Below are positions 1 to 7,960 of a DNA stretch of 15,900 nt, piece by piece (position 1 is the stretch's first letter; the number at the start of each line of letters is the position of its first letter). The stretch spans positions 1 through 15,900 of the forward strand of contig DASUGQ010000368.1 of the NCBI GenBank assembly GCA_036273935.1. Reading direction: 5' to 3'. This DNA is from ZC4RG29 sp036273935. Its GTDB lineage: Bacteria; Bacteroidota; Bacteroidia; Cytophagales; Cyclobacteriaceae. The translations under genes were made by a program, and so were the position numbers. Below the pieces are notes generated by a model. That model was not told the origin of the DNA and did not search any database. It saw nothing but the letters and a program-made list of their open reading frames with translations.

Positions 1-49
1 ACTCAAGTTGCCGACCTGCCTTGTTGTACTTCCTTAAATTTTGACAAGT

Positions 50-139
50 ATGCGAAATAAATTCACATGGATTGACTTTGTGCTGATGATACCGACAATT
101 GCAGCTTTAGTGATAGCGCTGTTTGTCTGGGTGAATTAG
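50..139 (+). CDS. possible small single-span membrane peptide (29 aa)
   Basis: An ATG at 50 opens a 29-codon frame ending at TAG 137-139. The first stop upstream in the same frame is TAA at 35-37, so this is not the tail of a longer gene. The N-terminus is short and positively charged (Arg2, Lys4). A hydrophobic stretch of about 20 residues follows, roughly Ile8 to Val28, with Trp at both ends (Trp7, Trp27), which is the pattern of a one-span membrane peptide. It overlaps the end of the convergent permease gene by four bases. No ribosome binding site or clear promoter is visible. I do not recognise a family. At this length a chance frame is a real possibility, although the composition favours a real membrane peptide. 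Confidence 0.3.
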   Translation: MRNKFTWIDFVLMIPTIAALVIALFVWVN

Positions 140-1803
140 GAGGGCCGTGACCTGGCCAATTTACTTTTGCGGTAACCGTAAGCAAAATATATTAACAGGC
201 CGAAAAACATCCAGCCAAAAAATACTTTCCAACTGCTCACCGGAATCTCAATTAATAAATATGAGCAACACAAGACACCAAGCACGGGGATAAGCGAGAA
301 GCGCTTAATGAAGGTTGCAATAGTAAGTACCGTCGCAAGCAAAATGAAAATTAAGAAAAGAATTTCCTGGTGTGATTCATGAGAAATATTGAGGAAAGAA
401 TTTTCGACCCGGTCCCAAAACGCAATGAGAAAAGCGATCAGAATAATCGGAACGATCCATTGCCCGTTAATATAGGGAAGATTAAATTTCTTTGAAGATA
501 AACCAGTTGCGTCCAGCCGGGGCAGGGCAAGCACACCGCCGCAGACGAGCACAAACGCAAACAATGTTCCGATACTGGTCAGGTCAGTCATCAAAGCACT
601 CTCAACGACAAGCGAAGGAATAGCAACAATGACCCCGGTAAGAATGGTCGAAAACCCTGGAGTTTGGAATTTGGGATGGATTTTTGCAAATCGTTTTGGC
701 AGTAGACCATCACGACTCATGCTCATCCATATCCTGGGTTGCCCCAGTTGAAAAACAAGCAGGACGCTGGTTGCTGCCACTACCGCACTTACCGAAATAA
801 AAAAACCTATTTTAGGCTGTCCAATCTTTTCAAAAACATAGGCCAGTGGGTCAGATACATTATTAAACTCCGTATAGTGAACCATGCCTGTAATCACCAA
901 CGTGACAACGACATAAATGACCGTGCAAATCACGAGCGAATAAATCATTCCCCTTGGCAGGTCATGTTGCGGATCAGAGCATTCCTCCGCCGTAGTCGAG
1001 ATAGCATCAAAGCCAATGTAGGCAAAGAAGATAGCCGATACTCCCTTTAAAATTCCTGTGAATCCCGCTGGCATGAATGGCGACCAGTTGCTCGCATCAA
1101 TATAAAATACTCCGATCACTACGATGAAGAGCAGTACAATTAACTTCAGGCCTACCATAAAATTAGCGCCCTTCTTACTTTCCTTTATGCCAACCAGTGT
1201 TACAATGGTAATAAGTACGACAATGACAAAGGCGGGCAGGTTAACAATGAAATGAAAATTGCCCAGTGAAGGCGCAGTGGTCCACGCGAGATTACCAATA
1301 TCCTTTCCATTCTTCACGGCATCATTAAAAATTGACTCGGCCGTATAAGGATCCGTAGCAAGCCATGCCGGGAGGTGAATGCGAAATCCCTCCAGCAGGT
1401 TGTTGAAATAACTGCTCCACGAAATGGCCACCACTACATTGCCAATTGCATATTCCAGGATCAGGGCCCAGCCAATAATCCAGGCGATCATCTCGCCAAA
1501 AGTCACGTAGGAATAGGTATAAGCGCTTCCTGATACCGGAACCCTGGAGGCAAATTCTGCATAGCATAATGCAGTGAATCCACAGGTAACAGCGGTAATC
1601 ATAAACAGGAAAATCACACCTGGTCCTCCATTGTAGGCCGCCTGACCAATCGTCGAAAAGATACCTGCGCCGATGACAGCGGCAATGCCCATTGAGGTAA
1701 GGTCGCGAACACCCAGGACTTTTTTAAGCTGGGAACCTTCTGATGGATTGACTTCTTCTTTTACTTGTATAAGGGACTTCTTTCTGAAGAGTGATTCTAG
1801 CAT
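136..1803 (-). CDS. APC-superfamily amino acid permease (cationic amino acid transporter type)
   Basis: Inner-membrane transporter expected to carry amino acids with protons; substrate cannot be read from the sequence. The start chosen (ATG 1803) gives 555 residues beginning MLESLFRKKSL, the usual N-terminus of bacterial CAT/YfnA-like permeases. The first helix carries the substrate-backbone loop GAGIFSTIGQ (residues 45-54), and YAEFASRVPVSGSAYTY (81-97) is the family's helix 2-3 signature. About 12-14 hydrophobic segments follow. An ATG at 1839 and a TTG at 1860 in the same frame would add a hydrophobic leader (MAFLLFFSLITF) that homologues normally lack, so I consider them less likely. The gene is divergent from the exonuclease gene and convergent with the small frame at the left edge. 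No long terminator is visible. The family is secure, the start moderately so. Confidence 0.92.
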   Translation of the reverse strand: MLESLFRKKSLIQVKEEVNPSEGSQLKKVLGVRDLTSMGIAAVIGAGIFSTIGQAAYNGGPGVIFLFMITAVTCGFTALCYAEFASRVPVSGSAYTYSYVTFGEMIAWIIGWALILEYAIGNVVVAISWSSYFNNLLEGFRIHLPAWLATDPYTAESIFNDAVKNGKDIGNLAWTTAPSLGNFHFIVNLPAFVIVVLITIVTLVGIKESKKGANFMVGLKLIVLLFIVVIGVFYIDASNWSPFMPAGFTGILKGVSAIFFAYIGFDAISTTAEECSDPQHDLPRGMIYSLVICTVIYVVVTLVITGMVHYTEFNNVSDPLAYVFEKIGQPKIGFFISVSAVVAATSVLLVFQLGQPRIWMSMSRDGLLPKRFAKIHPKFQTPGFSTILTGVIVAIPSLVVESALMTDLTSIGTLFAFVLVCGGVLALPRLDATGLSSKKFNLPYINGQWIVPIILIAFLIAFWDRVENSFLNISHESHQEILFLIFILLATVLTIATFIKRFSLIPVLGVLCCSYLLIEIPVSSWKVFFGWMFFGLLIYFAYGYRKSKLARSRPS

Positions 1804-1881
1804 GAAAGTAATTAAACTGAAAAATAACAAAAAAGCCATTGATAAAACCGCGAGAACCAAGTTTCATTTAGTCAGGCTTAT

Positions 1882-1889
1882 TATATTTG
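1882..1889 (+). promoter_or_regulatory. candidate Bacteroidota -7 promoter element (TATATTTG)
   Basis: TATATTTG matches all fixed bases of the Bacteroidota -7 consensus TAnnTTTG and lies seven bases before the exonuclease ATG at 1897. No good TTTG -33 element is seen at the usual distance; TTTC at 1862-1865 is the nearest and is rather close. If used, transcription would start almost at the ATG, giving a nearly leaderless mRNA. An eight-base motif in AT-rich DNA can arise by chance. Confidence 0.35.
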
Positions 1890-1896
1890 ATGATTT

Positions 1897-2487
1897 ATGA
1901 GTGAACTGCGCAACGGATTCTCGATCACCAATATTACTTTGGATGAAATTAACGCCCTCCCTTTGAAAACGTTCAAAGGAAAAGTCCATTTGATTGAGCA
2001 GCCCGAGGCGGTGACCGATGTTTTAAATCACCTCCGCAAGGAAGAGGTCGTCGGTTTCGATACTGAAACGCGCCCAAGTTTTAAAAAGGGTCAGCTGTTT
2101 AAGGTTGCTCTTCTCCAAATTGCAGTCCCCGACAATGTTTTTCTAATACGACTTCAGCATACCGGTGTAACAGAAGAAATAAAGGATTTCCTGGAAAATG
2201 ATAATCTCATCAAAACGGGAATAGGAATACGCGATGATATCCTTGCGTTGCAGCGGGTGAAGCGTTTTCAGCCTCAGGGCTTTGTTGACCTGGCGCCTCT
2301 TGCCAAGGAAGCGGGGTTGCAAGTGGAAAGCGTCAAGAAACTAACGGGCCTCCTGCTGGGTTTTCGTATTTCAAAAAGCGCACAAACATCAAATTGGGAA
2401 GCGTCAAAGCTCACTAAAAAACAAATCGAATACGCGGCAACCGATGCATGGGTATGCCTTGAGTTATATCGAAAGTTGATTCGATAA
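1897..2487 (+). CDS. DEDDy-type 3'-5' exonuclease domain protein (RNase D/WRN-like)
   Basis: A 196-residue protein that is essentially one DnaQ-like 3'-5' exonuclease domain. Metal-binding residues are visible: Asp55 and Glu57 in FDTET (Exo I), Asp113/Asp114 in GIGIRDD (Exo II), and Tyr179 with Asp183 in EYAATDAW (Exo III). The Tyr makes it the DEDDy subtype shared by RNase D, WRN and Pol I proofreading domains. There is no HRDC or helicase domain, so it is a stand-alone hydrolase, probably cytoplasmic. Whether it acts on RNA or DNA cannot be told. ATG 1897 is the only good start; no Shine-Dalgarno is present. The gene stands alone between divergent and separately spaced neighbours. Confidence 0.9.
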   Translation: MSELRNGFSITNITLDEINALPLKTFKGKVHLIEQPEAVTDVLNHLRKEEVVGFDTETRPSFKKGQLFKVALLQIAVPDNVFLIRLQHTGVTEEIKDFLENDNLIKTGIGIRDDILALQRVKRFQPQGFVDLAPLAKEAGLQVESVKKLTGLLLGFRISKSAQTSNWEASKLTKKQIEYAATDAWVCLELYRKLIR

Positions 2488-2677
2488 ATATTCTAAAAAA
2501 TGCCAGAAGTATTTCGAGCGCCGATTGTCATGTAATAATTTTTTGGAATTTTCTCGCTATTTTATCTTTTCTTTGCTTAGTTTCGATTCAGCCCATCAGA
2601 AGACGCGATAGATAGAGTTGCTGTGCCGTTTAAATTGATAGTGGACCACTCGTAGGGTCTATACTGAATACCGCGTT

Positions 2678-4006
2678 ATGAAATTTCACTTTAAAAAAAA
2701 AGTGTGGATTAGTTTCCTCGTCGCACTTGCCATCCTGGCGGGGCTATGGTATTATTCGATTCTTAACAATCAGGAGTTTGCCGAAACCAGCAGGATGGTA
2801 TCTCGCACAAATGAGGTGCTCTATCACATAGAGCGATCGCGATCAGGTGCATTGGAAACTGACAAAAGCCTTCTGCAATATCTGGTCACCGGCGATACCA
2901 ATTTTTACCATCGCTATAACAACCAGGTTGACTCCATTCGGATTCACTATCTGAAACTGAGGGATTTAACTCACGATAACGTTATGCAGCAGGCATATAT
3001 AGATAGCATGAGATTCTGGGGCCGGCAAAAGTATGAGCGCGACCTTGCCACCATGGAAACCCGCAAAAGCTCCACCGTTCCATTTCAACTCATAAATCAA
3101 TCACTCGAAACCAATCAACTCCTCGCCAATTTTACCAACACAACGACAAAAATGAGGTCCATAGAAGAACGTTTGCTGTCCGAGCGTATAAAACAAAATG
3201 AACAAAATCTTTTAAAATTCAATATAACGTTTAGCATTTTGATCGCGTCAACTGTTATCATATTGGTTATTGTATTTATCTCCATCAACAGAACTGTGCG
3301 TGCGAGGCTGGAAGCTGAAACCAAAATGGATCAAATTAATAATGAACTTGAAGCATTTACATATTCTGTCTCGCATGATTTGCGCGCACCACTAAGATCA
3401 ATCAATGGCTACGCCCAAATACTTGAGGATGATTACTCAGGCAAACTTGATCCGGAAGGTTCGCGGGTAATACAGGTCATTAGAAGAAATGCGCGACGAA
3501 TGGGAAAGCTGATCGATGATCTTTTGGACTTCTCACGATTAGGGAAAAAAGAGCTCAGTCGTTCTGACATTAACATGACCCAACTGGTCGGAGATCTCTT
3601 AAATGAATTCAAGGACGCAGAACAAAACCGAATAATCGAATTTCAAGTAAACACTCTTCATGATGCAAAAGGTGATATTGATATGATTCGGCAAGTCTGG
3701 ACCAATCTGCTCTCAAATGCAATAAAGTACTCAGGCAAGAAACCTTTATCCAGAATTGAAGTTGGCTCCTCTCTCGGGCGTGGGACTGTACAGTACTTTG
3801 TGAAAGATAATGGTGTAGGGTTTGATATGCAGTATGCGTCAAAATTGTTCAATGTATTTCAGCGTCTTCACAAATTACAAGACTTTGATGGAACAGGAGT
3901 TGGCCTGGCGATCGTGAGCAGAATTGTTTCAAGGCACGGAGGAAATGTCCGGGTTGAGGCAACACCAGGTGAAGGTGCAACATTTTATTTCTCATTACCA
4001 AACTAA
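2678..4006 (+). CDS. membrane sensor histidine kinase with CHASE3-like periplasmic domain
   Basis: 442 residues. A charged N-terminus and first membrane helix (about 10-28) lead to an extracytoplasmic all-helical region (about 30-175) that looks like CHASE3, then a second helix (about 182-203). There is no HAMP domain: only about 30 residues separate helix 2 from the phospho-acceptor His233 in YSVSHDLRAPLRS. The ATP-binding domain has the N box around Asn347 (WTNLLSNAIKYS), G1 DNGVGF (Asp377) and G2 GTGVGLAI (405-412), so it should be catalytically competent. Eight bases separate it from the following receiver gene, its likely partner. The 190-base leader contains TTTG (2542-2545) then TATCTTTT (2563-2570), a weak promoter match with a short spacer. 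A run of nine A's lies at codons 6-8. Confidence 0.93.
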   Translation: MKFHFKKKVWISFLVALAILAGLWYYSILNNQEFAETSRMVSRTNEVLYHIERSRSGALETDKSLLQYLVTGDTNFYHRYNNQVDSIRIHYLKLRDLTHDNVMQQAYIDSMRFWGRQKYERDLATMETRKSSTVPFQLINQSLETNQLLANFTNTTTKMRSIEERLLSERIKQNEQNLLKFNITFSILIASTVIILVIVFISINRTVRARLEAETKMDQINNELEAFTYSVSHDLRAPLRSINGYAQILEDDYSGKLDPEGSRVIQVIRRNARRMGKLIDDLLDFSRLGKKELSRSDINMTQLVGDLLNEFKDAEQNRIIEFQVNTLHDAKGDIDMIRQVWTNLLSNAIKYSGKKPLSRIEVGSSLGRGTVQYFVKDNGVGFDMQYASKLFNVFQRLHKLQDFDGTGVGLAIVSRIVSRHGGNVRVEATPGEGATFYFSLPN

Positions 4007-4014
4007 TTTGAAAT

Positions 4015-4440
4015 ATGAGTATCGGTAACGTTGTTGAAATTTTATTAATTGAAGACAATCCTGATGATGCAGAGCTAACAATCCGGGCGCTGAAAAAACA
4101 AAATCTCGCCAATCATTTGCTGCATCTGCAGGATGGTGAAGATGCCCTTAACTTTTTGTTTTCTGACAATCTTGCCAATGTTCCAAAATTGATTTTACTG
4201 GATATCAGAATGCCCAAGGTTGATGGTATAGAAGTGTTGAGAAAATTAAAATCAGACCCCGTTAAAAAAATAATTCCAGTAGTAATTCTTACGTCATCGA
4301 AAGAGGAGCGGGATATTATAGAATCATACCAATTGGGTGTCAACGCGTACATTGTCAAACCGGTAGACTTTGAAAAATTTATTGAAGCCGTTGCTGAGAT
4401 AGGGTTCTTTTGGCTGTTGTTGAATCAACCCCCTTCATAA
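4015..4440 (+). CDS. single-domain response regulator, Rcp1-like
   Basis: A 141-residue CheY-like receiver with no output domain. The acidic pocket is Glu13-Asp14 in LLIEDNPDD, the phospho-acceptor is Asp63 in LLDIRMP, the switch Thr is Thr93 (ILTSS), and the conserved Lys is Lys115 (VKPVD). The extra residues after the acidic pocket and the C-terminal FFWLLLNQPP end are typical of the Rcp1 family, which pairs with phytochrome-type and related HisKA kinases. It lies between two kinases, eight bases after the first and 21 before the second. It may shuttle phosphate between them or signal by protein contact. The sequence does not settle which. Confidence 0.93.
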   Translation: MSIGNVVEILLIEDNPDDAELTIRALKKQNLANHLLHLQDGEDALNFLFSDNLANVPKLILLDIRMPKVDGIEVLRKLKSDPVKKIIPVVILTSSKEERDIIESYQLGVNAYIVKPVDFEKFIEAVAEIGFFWLLLNQPPS

Positions 4441-4461
4441 TTCTTAATCAGACTGAAAGTA

Positions 4462-5616
4462 ATGGAGAAAAAATTAAAAGTGTTACTACTGGAGGATGTC
4501 CAGGACGATATTGGTCTCATTGTACGGGCGTTGTCAAAAGGCGGAATGCAATTTGATCACAAATGTGTTGACTCTCGCGAAGAATTTACGTCTGCCATCC
4601 GAACTTACCATCCCGACGTTATCCTTTCTGATCACTCCCTGCCACAATTCAATTCGCTCGAAGCACTTAAAATTCGCAGAAGACTAAAATTGCTTGTACC
4701 ATTTATTCTCGTTACCGGCGCCGTATCGGAGGAGTTTGCCGTCACCTGCTTGCAACAAGGAGCAGATGATTATGTTTTGAAATCCAATCTCACCCGACTA
4801 CCCTCTGCCATTCAAAATGCCATAAAGCAACAGCAACTTGATGAGCAGCGGAGAACTGCCGAACGCGAACTGAGATTGCAGAATGAAGCGCTTACAAAAG
4901 TGAATATGGAAATGGACAGTTTTGTCTATAGCGTTTCCCATAATATACGAGCTCCGCTTATGTCTGTTCTGGGATTACTCAATCTGGCAAAACGTGAAGA
5001 CCAGGAAAGAGGAAATTACTTCGATCAATACTTCAAGATGATGGCTCATAGCATCCAAAAGCTGGACGAAACATTGAAGGATATTCTTGAATACTCACGA
5101 AACGCAAGGAACGAAATCACTTTTGAAGCAGTCAATATGAGAAACGCCCTTGATGATATATTTGAAAGACTTAAATACATTGACGGATTTGAAAAGATTA
5201 ATATTAATATCTCTTTCCTGGGTTCTGACCTGCTTTATTCTGATGAGTATCGGATCGTGACCATACTCAATAACCTTATCTCAAATGCTATAAAATATCG
5301 TGACGAAAAAAAGGAAATGTGCCTGTTGAAAATTTCACTTCTTATTCAGGAAAAGGTTGCAATAATAACCATTGAAGACAATGGCATCGGAATTCCGGAA
5401 GAATTACTGCCGAAAATATTTGACATGTTTTTCCGGGCGACAATTAAGAGTGAGGGAGCCGGTCTTGGACTGTATATCGCTAAAGAAACAATCCATAAAC
5501 TTATGGGTACCATCACGGTTGATTCGGAATATGGCAGAGGAACAAAGTTCACTGTGAAGATTCCCAATCATCTCGCTACCGCAAAACAAACATCCACGGG
5601 AGAAACAAATTTTTGA
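4462..5616 (+). CDS. cytoplasmic receiver-histidine kinase fusion (REC-HisKA-HATPase)
   Basis: 384 residues without membrane segments. An N-terminal receiver (about 5-120) has an intact pocket: Glu11-Asp12, phospho-acceptor Asp57 in ILSDHSLP, Thr85 and Lys107. A helical linker (about 120-150, probable coiled coil) leads to the HisKA domain with His160 in YSVSHNIRAPLMS. The ATPase domain shows the N box near Asn275 (NNLISNAIKY), G1 DNGIGI (Asp306) and G2 GAGLGL (332-337). With the receiver in front, phosphorylation of Asp57 probably controls the kinase. It follows the Rcp1-like gene by 21 bases and is very likely co-transcribed. Its stop lies three bases from that of the convergent esterase gene, leaving no room for a private terminator. 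Confidence 0.93.
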   Translation: MEKKLKVLLLEDVQDDIGLIVRALSKGGMQFDHKCVDSREEFTSAIRTYHPDVILSDHSLPQFNSLEALKIRRRLKLLVPFILVTGAVSEEFAVTCLQQGADDYVLKSNLTRLPSAIQNAIKQQQLDEQRRTAERELRLQNEALTKVNMEMDSFVYSVSHNIRAPLMSVLGLLNLAKREDQERGNYFDQYFKMMAHSIQKLDETLKDILEYSRNARNEITFEAVNMRNALDDIFERLKYIDGFEKININISFLGSDLLYSDEYRIVTILNNLISNAIKYRDEKKEMCLLKISLLIQEKVAIITIEDNGIGIPEELLPKIFDMFFRATIKSEGAGLGLYIAKETIHKLMGTITVDSEYGRGTKFTVKIPNHLATAKQTSTGETNF

Positions 5617-5619
5617 ACA

Positions 5620-6537
5620 TTAACGACTTGCCAATCCATGCGCTTGTAGCCACGCTTTGCAAGCCATTGGCCACTGCGATTCCGTCCCTCCGTTAATTGC
5701 CAATCCATAGCCATGACCACCCTTCTCATAAATATGTAACTCAGCGGGGACTGAACTCTTCTTCAACATCTGAAAATACCGGACACTGTTCTCCACAGGC
5801 ACGGTCTTATCATCCATTGAATGAACCAAAAATGCTGGAGGAGTCTCACTATTAATATTCAGTTCATTTGAAAATTTATCCATCAACTCCTTCGAAGGAC
5901 TTTTTCCTAAAAGATTTTGCAGCGATCCTTTATGCGTAATGTCTTCCTGCATGGAAAGTACACCATACATCAGAATGGAAAAATCAGGACGGGCACTCGT
6001 TGCATCAACCGGTTCATAAACTTTTTCTGAATACATCGTTGAGGCGGTCCCCGCGAGGTGCCCTCCGGCAGAAAATCCCATCACGCCAATTTTATGGGGA
6101 TCAATTTTCCATTCCGCCGCTTTTCGGCGAACGATCCTGATCGCCTCCTGAACATCCTGCAAGGGTCCAATCGTTTTGTCTTCCATGATTTCATCGGAGG
6201 GAAGTCGATATTTCAATATGATACCGGCAATGCCCATTTCATTAAACCATTTAGCGATGTCCCACCCTTCATGATCAATAGCGAGGACGCCGTAGCCTCC
6301 TCCTGGACAGATAACAACGGCCGTACCATTGGCTTTTTCCTTCGCTGGCAAATACACCTGTATCTCCGGATCCTTAACCCTGGCGATACGAGGTTTGCCA
6401 CTGTCCATTCGGGTCACTTCCTGGTAATCACTATTCGACTTAGCGCCGGGAATTTTTGCCGGCCAAACTTTCATAGTTAATGTTTGCGCGCAAAGGCTTG
6501 ATGAAAGCATCAACAGTAAAACTGAAATTTTTGTCAT
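5620..6537 (-). CDS. secreted alpha/beta hydrolase (acetyl-xylan esterase/BD-FAE-like)
   Basis: 305 residues with a Sec signal peptide (residues 1-17, likely cut after LCA). The cysteine at 16 is preceded by Leu, which does not fit a lipobox, so a soluble periplasmic or exported enzyme is expected. The catalytic machinery is visible: oxyanion-hole motif PGGGY (78-82), nucleophile Ser156 in GFSAGG, acid Asp243 in MDDKTVP, and His275 in GGHGYG. This layout is that of small serine esterases that remove acetyl or feruloyl groups from plant polysaccharides, but the substrate is inferred only. The start is a clear ATG at 6537. It lies 83 bases downstream of the Tet-type MFS gene on the same strand and may be transcribed with it. 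Confidence 0.9.
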   Translation of the reverse strand: MTKISVLLLMLSSSLCAQTLTMKVWPAKIPGAKSNSDYQEVTRMDSGKPRIARVKDPEIQVYLPAKEKANGTAVVICPGGGYGVLAIDHEGWDIAKWFNEMGIAGIILKYRLPSDEIMEDKTIGPLQDVQEAIRIVRRKAAEWKIDPHKIGVMGFSAGGHLAGTASTMYSEKVYEPVDATSARPDFSILMYGVLSMQEDITHKGSLQNLLGKSPSKELMDKFSNELNINSETPPAFLVHSMDDKTVPVENSVRYFQMLKKSSVPAELHIYEKGGHGYGLAINGGTESQWPMACKAWLQAHGLASR

Positions 6538-6620
6538 ATTGATAAGTTAGTGTCGCCGGTGGGCACAATGATTCTGAATTTTAAACTTAATAATTTATCA
6601 ACCGAAAAGACAAGTCATTA

Positions 6621-7868
6621 TCAGTTTTGTTGCCCGGTCTTAACGGCGCTTTTTCCGGTTTGTCGGTTCAGCATGAACATCGCCAGAAAGAGACTAATAA
6701 GGACTAAAATTGAACCCAACATGAGTGGAGCGCCCGGAAAGTAGATATTCGCGTCATCTTTTGTATAGGCATAAAACAATCCCGTCATGATCACAGGTCC
6801 AATAATGGAAGCAAGACTCATAAGGCTGGTGAAAGCACCCTGCAATTCACCCTGCTCATTTGGCGGCACAGTTGTCGAAATAATTCCCTGAAGTGAAGGC
6901 ATGGTTATCCCGCCAAGACAATATGGAATTGTAAAAAGAAACATCATCCATCCCTTTGTGGCAAAGGCAAATAAAACATTTCCAACTGCATATAACATCA
7001 ATCCAAACAATAAGCTCTTCTTCGGTCCAAAGCGCGGTATAATCAGCCGTATGAGTCCGCCCTGAACGATGGCGCTCACAATTCCAACAAACCCAAGCGA
7101 ATAACCGACCATCGCCTCATTCCATTGAAATTTTTCCATTGTGTAATAGGTCCATGTGCCTTGCACCGCATAACCGGCGACATAGACAAGAAAGATTGAG
7201 CCAACCAATCCAATGATAACAGGATATTTGAAGAGATGTATTAACGATCCCACCGGGTTAGCACGCCTAAAGTCAAACTTCCTCCGGTTTTCAGGTTTGA
7301 GGGACTCAGGCAAAATAAAATAACCATACAACCAGTTGAGCAACGACAATCCTGCCGCCGCAAGAAAAGGAATGCGTGAACCGAACTGACCCAATACCCC
7401 ACCGAGAACCGGACCGATGATAAAGCCTAATCCGAATGCTGCGCCGATCAAGCCGAAATTCTGGGCGCGTTTTTCCGGTGGACTAACATCGGCAATGTAA
7501 GCGCCACCAGTTGTAAAACTGGCGCCCAACAATCCGGCGAGTATTCTTCCAACAAACAACCAACCGATTGTTGGAGCGAATGCAAGAAAAAGATAGTCAA
7601 CTCCAAAGCCAAAGAGCGATGCCAGCAATACAGGTCTTCTTCCATACCGGTCGCTTATTCCTCCTATGACCGGGGCAAAAGCAAACTGAACAATGGCATA
7701 CGACGACATGAGCCATCCTCCCCAAACCGAGGCATCGGTAACATCACCATGAATCAATTCGGCAATAAGTTTTGGAAGAACAGGGATGATGATTCCCAAC
7801 CCGATCACGTCAATCAATAAGGTGACAAAGATAAAGCCAACTGCCGCTGAATAATTTTTCGAATTCAA
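6621..7868 (-). CDS. MFS transporter, TCR/Tet-type (DHA1) drug:proton antiporter family
   Basis: About 415 residues and 12 membrane segments. Motif A is clear (GGISDRYGRRPV, 69-80), and the motif C region (GLIGAAFGLGFIIGPVLGG, 139-157) marks an exporter of the TetA-like branch. There is no ATG before the first membrane helix. TTG at 7868 gives MNSKNYSAAVGFIFVTLLID, the normal N-terminus of this family. The other in-frame TTG, at 7952, would add 28 residues of unlikely composition. The name of the family does not prove tetracycline export; many environmental Bacteroidota carry such genes with unknown substrates. It follows the YigZ gene (stop at 7961) by 92 bases and precedes the esterase. Confidence 0.88.
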   Translation of the reverse strand: MNSKNYSAAVGFIFVTLLIDVIGLGIIIPVLPKLIAELIHGDVTDASVWGGWLMSSYAIVQFAFAPVIGGISDRYGRRPVLLASLFGFGVDYLFLAFAPTIGWLFVGRILAGLLGASFTTGGAYIADVSPPEKRAQNFGLIGAAFGLGFIIGPVLGGVLGQFGSRIPFLAAAGLSLLNWLYGYFILPESLKPENRRKFDFRRANPVGSLIHLFKYPVIIGLVGSIFLVYVAGYAVQGTWTYYTMEKFQWNEAMVGYSLGFVGIVSAIVQGGLIRLIIPRFGPKKSLLFGLMLYAVGNVLFAFATKGWMMFLFTIPYCLGGITMPSLQGIISTTVPPNEQGELQGAFTSLMSLASIIGPVIMTGLFYAYTKDDANIYFPGAPLMLGSILVLISLFLAMFMLNRQTGKSAVKTGQQN

Positions 7869-7960
7869 ACTCTGAATGTTGAAGGATAAAGCGATGCGAA
7901 AGTAAGGGTTTATTGAATAACTTAATGATGAAAAAAACTCACATCCGCCCAACTTGATAT

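Noticed and set aside
2488..2677. Small RNA or riboswitch in the largest gap (190 bases) before the kinase
   Set aside because: No strong stem, known aptamer pattern or terminator seen; only a weak promoter-like match.
6621..7868. Tetracycline resistance gene
   Set aside because: Only the family (TCR/Tet-type MFS) is supported; nothing in sequence or context (no tetR, no mobile element) shows tetracycline as the substrate.
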